Position numbers and translations under genes: made by a program
DNA from: Limnomonas spitsbergensis
Taxonomy: Eukaryota > Chlorophyta > Chlorophyceae > Chlamydomonadales
Assembly (NCBI GenBank): GCA_037349105.1
Contig: JAYJMM010000025.1
Span: 310,001 to 374,000 of the forward strand
Reading direction: 5' to 3'
DNA: 64,000 nt
The notes under the pieces: generated by a model
Told to the model about the DNA's origin: nothing
The model's database searches: none
Seen by the model: only the letters and a program-made list of their open reading frames with translations
Shown: positions 48,801-60,800 of the stretch, piece by piece
How the letters are laid out: the number at the start of each line of letters is the position of its first letter
Numbering within the stretch: the stretch's first letter is position 1

Positions 48801-51800
48801 CCCACCCCCCTCCTTTGCCTCCCCCCCACCCCCCATCTGTGCACCTGCCCACCCCCCTCCTTTGCCTCCCCACCCCAACCCCCATCTGTGCACCTGTCCA
48901 CCCCCCTCCTTTGCCCCCCCCACTCCCATCTGTGCACCTGCCCACCCCCTCCTTTGCCTCCCCCCACACCCCCATCTGTGCACCTGCCCACCCCCCTCCT
49001 TTGCCTCCCCCCCCCACCCCCATCTGTGCACCTGCCCACCCCCCTCCTTTGCCTCCTCCCCCCACCCCCATCTGTGCACCTGCCCACCCCCCTCCTTTGC
49101 CTCCCCCCCCCCCACCCCCATCTGTGCACCTGTCCACCCCCCTCCTTTGCCTCCCCCCACACCCCCATCTGTGCACCTGCCCACCCCCCTCCTTTGCCTC
49201 CCCCCCCCACCCCCATCTGTGCACCTGCCCCCCCCCCTCCTTTGCCTCCCCCCCCCACCCCCATCTGTGCACCTGCCCACTCCCCTCCTTTGCCTCCCCT
49301 TCCCCACCCCCATCTGTGCACCTGCCCACTCCCCTCCTTTGCCTCCCCCCCCCACCCCCATCTGTGCACCTGCCCGCCCCCCTCCTTTGCCTCCCCCCCC
49401 ACACCCCCATCTGTGCACCTGCCCACGTCCCCTCCTTTGCCCCCCCCCCCACCCCCCATCTGTGCACCTGCCCACCCCCCTCCTTTGCCTCCCCCCCCCC
49501 ACCCCCATCTGTGCACCTGCCCACTCCCCTCCTTTGCCTCCCCCCCCCCACCCCCATCTGTGCACCTGCCCACCCCCCTCCTTTGCCTCCCCCCCCACAC
49601 CCCCATCTGTGCACCTGCCCACTCCCCTCCTTTGCCTCCCCTTCCCCACCCCCATCTGTGCACCTGCCCACTCCCCTCCTTTGCCTCCCCCCCCCACCCC
49701 CATCTGTGCACCTGCCCGCCCCCCTCCTTTGCCTCCCCCCCCCACCCCCATCTGTGCACCTGCCCACCCCCTCCTTTGCCTCCCCCCACACCCCCATCTG
49801 TGCACCTGCCCACCCCCCTCCTTTGCCTCCCCCTCCCCACCCCCATCTGTGCACCTGCCCACCCCCCTCCTTTGCCTCCCCCCCCCACCCCCATATGTGC
49901 ACCTGCCCACCCCCCTCCTTTGCCTCCCCCCCCCCCACCCCCATCTGTGCACCTGTCCACCCCCCTCCTTTGCCTCCCCCCCACCCCCATATGTGCACCT
50001 GCCCACCCCCCTCCTTTGCCTCCCCACCCCCACCCCCATCTGTGCACCTGTCCACCCCCCTCCTTTGCCCCCCCCCCCCACCCCCATCTGTGCACCTGCC
50101 CACCCCCTCCTTTGCCTCCCCCCCCCCACCCCCATCTGTGCACCTGCCCACCCCCCTCCTTTGCCTCCCCCCTCAACTCCATCTGTGCACCTGCCCACCC
50201 CCCTCCTTTGCTTCCCCCCCCCACCCCCCATCTGTGCACCTGTCCACCCCCCTCCTTTGCGTCCCCCCCCCCCACCCCCCATCTGTGCACCTGCCCACCC
50301 CCCTCCTTTGCTCCCCCCCCCCCACCCCCATCTGTGCACCTGCCCCCCCCCCCTCCGTTGCCCCCCCTCCCCCCACCCCCCATCTGTGCACCTGCCCACC
50401 CCCCTCCTTTGCCTCCCCCCCCCCCCCCACCCCCCATCTGTGCACCTGCCCCACCCCCCTCCTTTGCCTCCCCCCCACCCCCATCTGTGCACCTGCCCAC
50501 CCCCCTCCTTTGCCTCCCCACCCCACCCCCATCTGTGCACCTGCCCACCCCCCTCCTTTGCCTCCCCCCTCACCCCCATCTGTGCACCTGCCCCCCCCCC
50601 CCTCCTTTGCCTCCCCCCCACCCCCATCTGTGCACCTGTCCACCCCCCTCCTTTGCCTCCCCCCCCCACCCCCATCTGTGCACCTGCCCACCCCCCTCCT
50701 TTGCCTCCCCCCCACCCCCATCTGTGCACCTGCCCACCCCCCTCCTTTGCCTCCCCCCCACCCCCCATCTGTGCACCTGCCCACCCCCCTCCTTTGCCTC
50801 CCCACCCCAACCCCCATCTGTGCACCTGTCCACCCCCCTCCTTTGCCCCCCCCACTCCCATCTGTGCACCTGCCCACCCCCTCCTTTGCCTCCCCCCACA
50901 CCCCCATCTGTGCACCTGCCCACCCCCCTCCTTTGCCTCCCCCCCCCACCCCCATCTGTGCACCTGCCCACCCCCCTCCTTTGCCTCCTCCCCCCACCCC
51001 CATCTGTGCACCTGCCCACCCCCCTCCTTTGCCTCCCCCCCCCCCACCCCCATCTGTGCACCTGTCCACCCCCCTCCTTTGCCTCCCCCCACACCCCCAT
51101 CTGTGCACCTGCCCACCCCCCTCCTTTGCCTCCCCCCCCCCACCCCCATCTGTGCACCTGCCCCCCCCCCTCCTTTGCCTCCCCCCCCCCACCCCCATCT
51201 GTGCACCTGCCCACTCCCCTCCTTTGCCTCCCCTTCCCCACCCCCATCTGTGCACCTGCCCACTCCCCTCCTTTGCCTCCCCCCCCCACCCCCATCTGTG
51301 CACCTGCCCGCCCCCCTCCTTTGCCTCCCCCCCCACACCCCCATCTGTGCACCTGCCCACTCCCCTCCTTTGCCCCCCCCCCCACCCCCCATCTGTGCAC
51401 CTGCCCACCCCCCTCCTTTGCCTCCCCCCCCCACCCCCATCTGTGCACCTGCCCACTCCCCTCCTTTGCCTCCCCCCCCCCACCCCCATCTGTGCACCTG
51501 CCCACCCCCCTCCTTTGCCTCCCCCCCCACACCCCCATCTGTGCACCTGTCCACTCCCCTCCTTTGCCTCCCCCCCCCCACCCCCCATCTGTGCACCTGC
51601 CCACCCCCCTCCTTTGCCTCCCCCCCCCACCCCCATCTGTGCACCTGCCCCCCCCCCCCTCCTTTGCCTCCCCCCCCCACCCCCATCTGTGCACCTGCCC
51701 ACCCCCCTCCTTTGCCTCCCCCCCCACCCCCATCTGTGCACCTGCCCACCCCCCTCCTTTGCCTCCCCCCCCCACCCCCCATCTGTGCACCTGCCCACCC

Positions 51801-54800
51801 CCCTCCTTTGCCTCCCCCCCCACCCCCATCTGTGCACCTGCCCACCCCCCTCCTTTGCCTCCCCACCCCACCCCCATCTGTGCACCTGCCCACCCCCCTC
51901 CTTTGCCTCCCCCCCCCACCCCCATCTGTGCACCTGCCCACCCCCCTCCTTTGCCTCCCCCCCCACACCCCCATCTGTGCACCTGCCCACCCCCCTCCTT
52001 TGCCTCCCCCCCCCACCCCCCATCTGTGCACCTGCCCACCCCCCTCCTTTGCTCCCCCCCCCACACCCCCATCTGTGTTTCCCAGCCGCTGCAGGCGGCT
52101 CTACAATATTGTATTCAGGCGGAGCTGACCCTGCAACCAGTACTACAGCAGCAGCAGCAGCAGAGCCCCCTCCTGCCCCTGTGCCTGCCGCTCCGGCCCA
52201 GGGTCCTGTCGCCCCTGCCGCTCCTGATGCTGCTTCTCTCACTGCCTTTGGTGGACCGGGCTGGTCCCTGTCACCCAGCCTCAGCTCGCTCATCACATTT
52301 GAATCAACGGGTGTAGGTGCGTGCTTCAAGATAGCCTGACTTGATATTCAAATTTCAAGGATTCGGTGTGCAGGTGTTGTAAATGCAGGTGCATGCGCAA
52401 GTGATAAAAAACAAATGAAGAACAAATAATGAAATAGCCAGACTTGAGATTCAAGTTTCAATGGTTCGGTGTGCGGATGTCAGCAATGCAGGTGCGTGCA
52501 CAAGTGATAGAGCCAGAGTTGCGATTCAAAACATATTTTTAATACTGTAGTATCAGTCAAATTTCGTTTTATATTGAATTCGTTTTTTATGTGGGAAGCT
52601 TCTAATCAGCAAAATCACGGTTTCGTTTTACTGGTTCGTTTTTCAGCTCCAGAACCACTCAAAACGGCAATCACAGGTCCTTCGCTCTAGCCAGTGACTC
52701 GATAAAAGCATACTGCCGTTAACTCAGAACGACAGCATTTTGATGTGAAAGGAGCGTGTCTGCGACATGAACGGCACCACTCTTTGTGTGGCGATTGTTT
52801 TAGGGTTTGGGGCTAAAATATCCGTTTTGGGGTTCGTTTTTGACCTACGGTACATATTATCGTGGAAGTCAATTCTGAAAAAACGATCAATATCCGAAAT
52901 CGGAATGATCCGCTACTGTATGGTATTTGACAGTGTTACAGGATTTTCATTTTAAGTACGGTATTTAAATCATCCGGTCTGCAGCCCCTCGGTGCCTTTT
53001 GCAGATCAGGTCCCTCTCCCGCTCCTGTCCTAGTTTATTTCGTGCTCGTACCGGTTTGCGGTCACCTGTCCCATGCCTCAAACGTGATGTTCCTTTGGAC
53101 TGTAAACGCTGTAAAAACTTCACAACGTACGTCACGCACATCACATTTGAATGCATGGGTGTAGGTGCAGTGCGTTGAAAGTGCAAGTGCCTTGGATGGA
53201 TCCCCAGCGCCCTGCTTGTGGAGGCAATGCCGTTTATCGAGGCGCTGAATCTAGGATGCAGTAGATGCATGCTTTCCCCCCTACCGGTTATTTGACTGCG
53301 GCACCATCCCCGCTTCACACACATTGCCCGCCCCGCTCTCAGAGACACTAATGGGGATATATTTCGCCCTCCTAGAATACCTCATCAATCTCTGTTATTG
53401 AGCAACTTTGTTACTGACCATTTTTTTTATTGAGCAATTAGGATATGGATGAATACTCGGATTTGACGCAATCCCCCCCCTCACATTCCCCTCCCTGCTA
53501 TAATAGGCCCTAATGGGCATATCTCCTACCCATCAAGGCAATCCCCCCTTCACACACGTTCCCCTCCCTGCTCTTGAATACACTCATGGGGATATCTCCT
53601 GCCCCTCTACACTATTGAGCAATCTCAGTCATTGACACAGCCCCCCCCCCCTCATGTTCCCCTCCCTGATCTCAAACACACGAATGGGCATATCTCGTAC
53701 CTGTCAAGGCACACCCCATATGTGTCCCTCCCTGCTATAACAGGCACTGTCGCTGCTGAAGCCGCCGCAGCAGTGGCGCTGGCGGCGGCAGAGGCCTCTG
53801 CCCAGCAGGCAGCGGCCGAGGCAGAGGCCTGTGCCCAGCAGGCAGCAGCTGGGTCCCTGGCGCTGGAGCCCCCCCTCACACAGGATGCCCTCTTGCCCAG
53901 CTTTGTGGAGGCCAACGCTAGTGGTGCCGGCGCAGCAGGAAGGGGCTCAACCCCCTCGGGTCACGCAGGTGAGGAAACCACATGATACAGTAGATGCCAG
54001 GATACAGGAGATCACATCTGCTTTCCCTGGGCGTTGTTCGGCAATCTGATATATGGGATACGCTCTCCTGATGCACACTTTATTCCGCCCCCTCTCACTT
54101 TCCACCTCTTATTTAATTCATTTTTAAAACATTATATTGGAAAATAGATCAAAAGATTGCCCCCCTCGTTGCCCGCAGGATGCGGCCCTTGCTGGTGGGT
54201 CTAGATTTTATCCCAACCCGAGACCTCCAAAAGGGATTGGCTCTCTTCCTTCATACCTCATGTCCGCCCCCTCGTCCTTCTCCTCCACCTAACGAGTTCC
54301 CGCTATTCTTCTGTCTACATGATCATTGAATTCTCTCATTCAAACATAATGTTCACCCCCTCTCCCTCCATCCCCGAAATCCCCCGAAGCCCCCTGATCC
54401 TTCCCCCCTCTCCCCTCCATCCCCGAAATCCCCCAAAGCCCCCTGATCCTTCCCCCCTCTCCCCTCCATCCCCGAAATCCCCAAAGCCCCCTGATCCTTC
54501 CCCCCTCTCCCCTCCATCCCCTCCATCCCCCAAAGCCCCCTGATCCTTGCCCCCTCTCCCCTCCATCCCCGAAATCCCCCAAAGCCCCCTGATCCTTCCC
54601 CCCTCTCCCCTCCAGCCCCTCCATCCCCCAAAGCCCCCTGATCCTTCCCCCCTCTCCCCTCCATCCCCTCCATCCCCCAAAGCCCCATGATCCTTCCCCC
54701 CTCTCCCCTCCATCCCCGAAATCCCCCAAAACCCCCTGATCCTTCCCCCCTCTCCCCTCCAGCCCCTCCATTTACGCTATTCCTCTGTTTACCTGATCCT

Positions 54801-57800
54801 TCCCCCCTCTCCCCTCCATCTTCGACCCCTGCAGATGAGGCTGCATGCCCCGAGGTGTTTACGCTATTCCTCTGTTCACCTGATCCTTGTCCCCTCCCTC
54901 CCCTCCATCTTCGACCCCTGCAGATGAGGCTGCATGCCCGGAGGTGTTTACGCTATTCCTCTGTTCACCTGATCCTTGTCCCCTCCCTCCCCTCCATCTT
55001 CGACCCCTGCAGATGAGGCTGCATGCCCCGAGGTGTTTACGCTATTCCTCTGTTCACCTGATCCTTGTCCCCTCCCTCCCCTCCATCTTCGACCCCTGCA
55101 GATGAGGCTGCATGCCCCGAGGTGTTTACACTATTCCTCTGTTCACCTGATCCTTGTCCCCCCTCTCCCCTCCATCTTCGACCCCTGCAGATGAGGCTGC
55201 ATGCCCCGAGGTGTTTACGCTATTCCTCTGTTCACCTGATCCTTGTCCCCTCCCTCCCCTCCATCTTCGACCCCTGCAGATGAGGCTGCATGCCCCGAGG
55301 TGTTTACACCATTCCTCTGTTCACCTGATCCTTGTCCCCTCCCTCCCCTCCATCTTCGACCCCTGCAGATGAGGCTGCATGCCCCGAGGTGTTTACGCTA
55401 TTCCTCTGTTCACCTGATCCTTGTCCCCTCCCTCCCCTCCATCTTCGACCCCTGCAGATGAGGCTGCATGCCCCGAGGTGTTTACGCTATTCCTCTGTTC
55501 ACCTGATCCTTGTCTCCTCCATCCCCTCCATCTTCGACCCCTGCAGATGAGGCTGCATGCCCCGAAGTGTTTACGCTATTCCTCTGTTTACCTGATCCTT
55601 GTCCCCTCCCTCCCCTCCATCTTCGACCCCTGCAGATGAGGCTGCATGCCCCGAGGTGTTTACGCTATTCCTCTGTTCACCTGATCCTTGTCCCCTCCCT
55701 CCCCTCCATCTTCGACCCCTGCAGATGAGGCTGCATGCCCCGAGGTGTTTACGCTATTCCTCTGTTCACCTGATCCTTGTCCCCTCCCTCCCCTCCATCT
55801 TCGACCCCTGCAGATGAGGCTGCATGCCCCGAGGTGTTTACGCTATTCCTCTGTTCACCTGATCCTTGTCCCCTCCCTCCCCTCCATCTTCGACCCCTGC
55901 AGATGAGGCTGCATGCCCCGAGGTGTTTACGCTATTCCTCTGTTCACCTGATCCTTGTCTCCTCCCTCCCCTCCATCTTCGACCCCTGCAGATGAGGCTG
56001 CATGCCCCGAGGTGTTTACACCATTATTCTGTTTACCTGATCCTTGTCCCCTCTCCCCTCCATCTTCGACCCCTGCAGATGAGGCTGCATGCCCCGAGGT
56101 GTTTACGCTATTCCTCTGTTCACCTGATCCTTGTCCCCTCCCTCCCCTCCATCTTCGACCCCTGCAGATGAGGCTGCATGCCCCGAGGTGTTTACGCCAT
56201 TCTTCTGTTTACCTGATCCTTGTCCCCTCTCCCCTTCATCTTCGACCTCTGCAGATGGTAGGCTCCAGGGCAGGTTACCCAGTGCTACGGCCGAACGGGT
56301 GCCTTCCTTAATCCTCAGGCATATATCTTTATCTCTTTCAATCCCCGCCACCTGCAGATGAGGCTTCAGGGCTGGAGGTGTTCACGGACCCGCTTCGACG
56401 AGCAGACACGCTAGGGGACCAGGTGAGGGCCTTCGTGCTTTATGGATTCATTTGAAGGCCAAGATATTGCAGAACAAACATTCTTTTTCTTGTTTTCTTC
56501 TTTTTAGACGAATATACCGGTTTTGCAGAACTTACACATTAGTAGTAATTGTTTTTAGGCCAAGATATTGCAGAGCACACAAATCTGAGATTAGTGAGTC
56601 GAGGGTGGAGAACTAAAACACCGGCCACCGGTGCATGGCACACGACGAAGCTGAAGACAAACCATTTCAGGGCATTTCTTCTTTTGACTTGTATTATTAC
56701 AAGGGGTGGCGACCGCTGAATAGCCGATATTTATTTATATTTTGCTAGATTTGGAGACAAACAAGACAAAAAAACAGAGAGCTGGTTCCCGTGAAACCCG
56801 TACCCCCCGTTCACTACACAACCTGCTGGTCCTGTTTTTCAGTCAGTCTTATCCCCTTATAAACGGAAGGATGTGTTTTTATTAAGAGTTCACCGTGCAT
56901 CAAGGAAACAGCATCAAGGCAAGAACACCCATGCTTCAACGAGCTTCAATGAGCATCCCACCTGCAAGCCTCTGGAAATGTTTTAACATCAGTTTCCCCC
57001 CCGTCCCGATTTCTTCACAGAATTTGCTGGTCCAGGTTTCCGGTCAGTCTGAGGACCCCAGCGGAAGGATGTCCTGGACAGAAGATATTCTGCAACAACA
57101 GCAGCTGCAACAACAACAATTACAGCAACACCAGCAACAGCTGCAACAGCAGTCTGCGCGGGTCCCGGTGGAGGTGGCTGCTGCCCGTCTGATGAATCTG
57201 CAAGCGCTTCAGGTGGGCCGACTGGTGGGCTAGATGGTGGGCTGGGTGGTGGGCTGGGTGGTGGAACCACTGGTGATATGGGACATGAACTGGGTGATGC
57301 TGCCCGTCTCATGAATCTGCAAGCGCTCCAGGTGGGCTGAATAGTGGGCTGGCGGCATGGCCATCTTGCGGGCTGGAGGATCCCCTTGAGGGCGGGTCGC
57401 TGCTGCCCACCTTGTGAATCTGCAAGGGCTGCAGTTGGGCTATATGGTGGTCTGAATCCTGACCGCACAGGTACCAGTGAAAGTTGCTGATGTCCTTCTG
57501 ATGAACCTACAAATGTTGCTGGTGGGCTGGAAGGTGGGCTGGGTGGTGGGCTGGAAGTGGGCTGGGTGGTGGGCTGGGTGGTGGGCCGTGGTATGCTGCT
57601 ATACCCTGCTTAAGTTACGCAGCTCCTGCCACTGTAATATGCCCCACACCCCCTCTTTGGCCCCTTAACGTCTTTAAGCTTATTTCGTCCCTTTCCTGAC
57701 CCCCCCCTTAAACACTGCTCCCTTCTTCCTTTGAACCTTGGTCTCCTGCTCCCCCTTCCCCCCTATGTCCTTACCTTCCTTCTCCCCCCTAAACCCATTT

Positions 57801-60800
57801 CCCCCTTCCTTCCTGCCTACCCCTCCACCCTATATGTATGACCACCAGCATATTTTCCTCTCTATGGCCTCCCCTTTCACCCCGTCCCCTTCTTCCTTTG
57901 AACCTCCCCCCCCTTCCCTTCTTTGTCCTCCCCTCATGCAGGTGTATGACTATCAGCGCATCTTCCTCTCTATGGCCTCCTTTTCACCCTATTCCCTTAT
58001 TCCTTTGAACCTCCCCCCCCTCCCTTCTTTGTCCTCCCCTCATGCAGGTGTATGACTATCAGCGCATCTTCCTCTCTATGGCCTCCTTTTCACCCTATTC
58101 CCTTATTCCTTTGAACCTCTCCCCCCTTCCCTTCTTTGTCCTCCCCTCATGCAGGTGTATGACTATCAGCGCATCTTCCTCTCTATGGCCTCCTTTTCAC
58201 CCTATTCCCTTATTCCTTTGAACCTCCCCCACCTCCCTTCTTCGTCCTCCCCTCATGCAGGTGTATGACTATCAGCGCATCTTCCTCTCTATGGCCTCCT
58301 TTTCACCCTATTCCCTTATTCCTTTGAACCTCCCCCCCCTCCCTTCTTTGTCCTCTTCTCATGCAGGTGTATGACTATCAGCGCATCTTCCTCTCTATGG
58401 CCTCCTTTTCACCCTATTCCCTTATTCCTTTGAACCTCTCCCCCCTTCCCTTCTTTGTCCTCCCCTCATGCAGGTGTATGACTATCAGCGCATCTTCCTC
58501 TCTATGGCCTCCTTTTCACCCTATTCCCTTATTCCTTTGAACCTCCCCCCCCTTCCCTTCTTTGTCCTCCCCTCATGCAGGTGTATGACTATCAGCGCAT
58601 CTTCCTCTCTATGGCCTCCTTTTCACCCTATTCCCTTATTCCTTTGAACCTCCCCCCCCTCCCTTCTTTGTCCTCTCCTCATGCAGGTGTATGACTATCA
58701 GCGCATCTTCCTCTCTATGGCCTCCTTTTCACCCTATTCCCTTATTCCTTTGAACCTCCCCCCCCTCCCTTCTTTGTCCTCCCCTCATGCAGGTGTATGA
58801 CTATCAGCGCATCTTCCTCTCTATGGCTTGCCGTAACCCCCGCAAGGTTCTACTGTGTGAGCGACATGAGATCAAGCGCATCGACTTCTACAACCCCCAG
58901 GTAGGGAACACGCAATTTGGATTTGAATTTGAATTTGAATCGAGTAGCTGCGCTAGGGCCTGTAGTAAGAGAGGCATAGGATCAAGTGTATCAACCTCTT
59001 CACCCCCCAGACAGGATAGCCGGATTTTGAATTTGAATTTGGTAGCTGAGCTAAGGCCTGCCAGTGCCTGCCATTGAGTTTGCCAGTGAGATTTATTGAC
59101 TACTTTTGAATTTGTTCTGACCCTGTGGCTGTTTTTTAATGTTGTCCGACTTTGTGACAGCTATCGATCGTCCATGAACCCTCTAACGTCTAATGCTAGA
59201 GGGTACATGTCATCCTACCCTTCTTCTTAGCTCATACTAGGTGACTTCGTTCCGACTGTGGGGATGTTATCGATTTTCCTGCTTTTGTGACCGCTGTTGA
59301 ATTTGCTCCGACTCCCTTAATGTGGCTTTGTGCTTTGCTTTCCGCGTCCCCAGGACCTGACTCTGGCTCAGTTCATCCTGGCTGCCAGCCCTTCGGCATC
59401 GAAGCGGTGTTGGGTGGTGAGTCGGACATCTGCTGACAGCTGAGTCAGGATGTTTAACTCTTGTACTAGGGTAGCATGTTGGCTCAGCCCCTCGGGATAG
59501 AGGTTATGAGCACAGCTCCAACTGCAATGTATATATGGTCTCCCTCTGACCTCCCTTTCACCTGCCGATTAGTCCATCTCCTTTTTGTCAGCGTCATGAC
59601 CCCCACAACTACATCCCCTGCAGGCGTGGGGCGGGCGTGACAACCCACATGCACACTTCCCACCCAATCATGCACCCCACCCCACCCTCTCACCCACATG
59701 CACACTTCCCACCCAATCATGCACCCCACCCCACCCTCTCACCCACATGCACACTTCCCACCTAATCATGCACCCCACCCCACCCTCTCACCCACATGCA
59801 CACTTCCCACCCAATCATGCACCCCACCCCACCCTCTCACCCACATGCACACTTCCCACCTAATCATGCACCCCACCCCACCCTCTCACCCACATGCACA
59901 CTTCCCACCTAATCATGCACCCCACCCCACCCTCTCACCCACATGCACACTTCCCACCTAATCATGCACCCCACCCCACCATCTCACCCACATGCACACT
60001 TCCCACCTAATCATGCACCCCACCCCACCCTCTCACCCACATGCACACTCCCCACCCAATCATGCACACCACCCCACCCTCTCACCCACATGCACACTTC
60101 CCACCTAATCATGCACCCCACCCCACCCTCTCACCCACATGCACACTTCCCACCCAATCATGCACCCCACCCTCTCACCCACATGCACACTTCCCACCTA
60201 ATCATGCACCCCACCCCACCCTCTCACCCACATGCACACTTCCCACCTAATCATGCACTCCACCCCACCCTCTCACCCACATGCACACTTCTTACCTAAT
60301 CATGCACCCAACCCCACCCTCACACCCACATGCACACTTCCCACCCAATCATGCACCCCACCCCACCCTCTCACCCACATGCACACTTCTCATCCAATCA
60401 TGCACCCCACCCCACCCTCTCACCCACATGCACACTTCCCACCTAATCATGCACCCCACCCCACCCTCTCACCCACATGCACACTTCCCACCTAATCATG
60501 CACCCCACCCCACCCTCTCACCCACATGCACACTTCTCATCCAATCATGCACCCCACCCCACCCTCTCACCCACATGCACACTTCCCACCTAATCATGCA
60601 CCCCACCCCACCCTCTCACCCACATGCACACTTCCCACCCAATCATGCACCCCACCCCACCCTCTCACCCACTGCCTTGCACCTCTCCTTATTTGTGGCA
60701 GCGTCACGACCCCCGCACCAACACGTCTAGTGGGTGTGGCGAGGGCGTGACGGCCCACGTGCGCACCTTTCTCCACGGCAACGCGCGCATCACGCTCTCC

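Noticed and set aside
36772..52339. Reading frames of 5,118, 5,143 and 5,169 codons on plus, and up to 1,707 codons on minus, as giant Pro- or Gly-rich proteins
   Set aside because: All three plus frames and long minus frames are open at once because the ~47-bp unit lacks stops and its length drifts out of frame. Flanking FAB1 exons splice across the region in matching phase.
54887..56171. A series of 72-codon genes spaced 89 bp apart
   Set aside because: Each is the same frame artefact of the 89-bp unit derived from the exon 23 acceptor.
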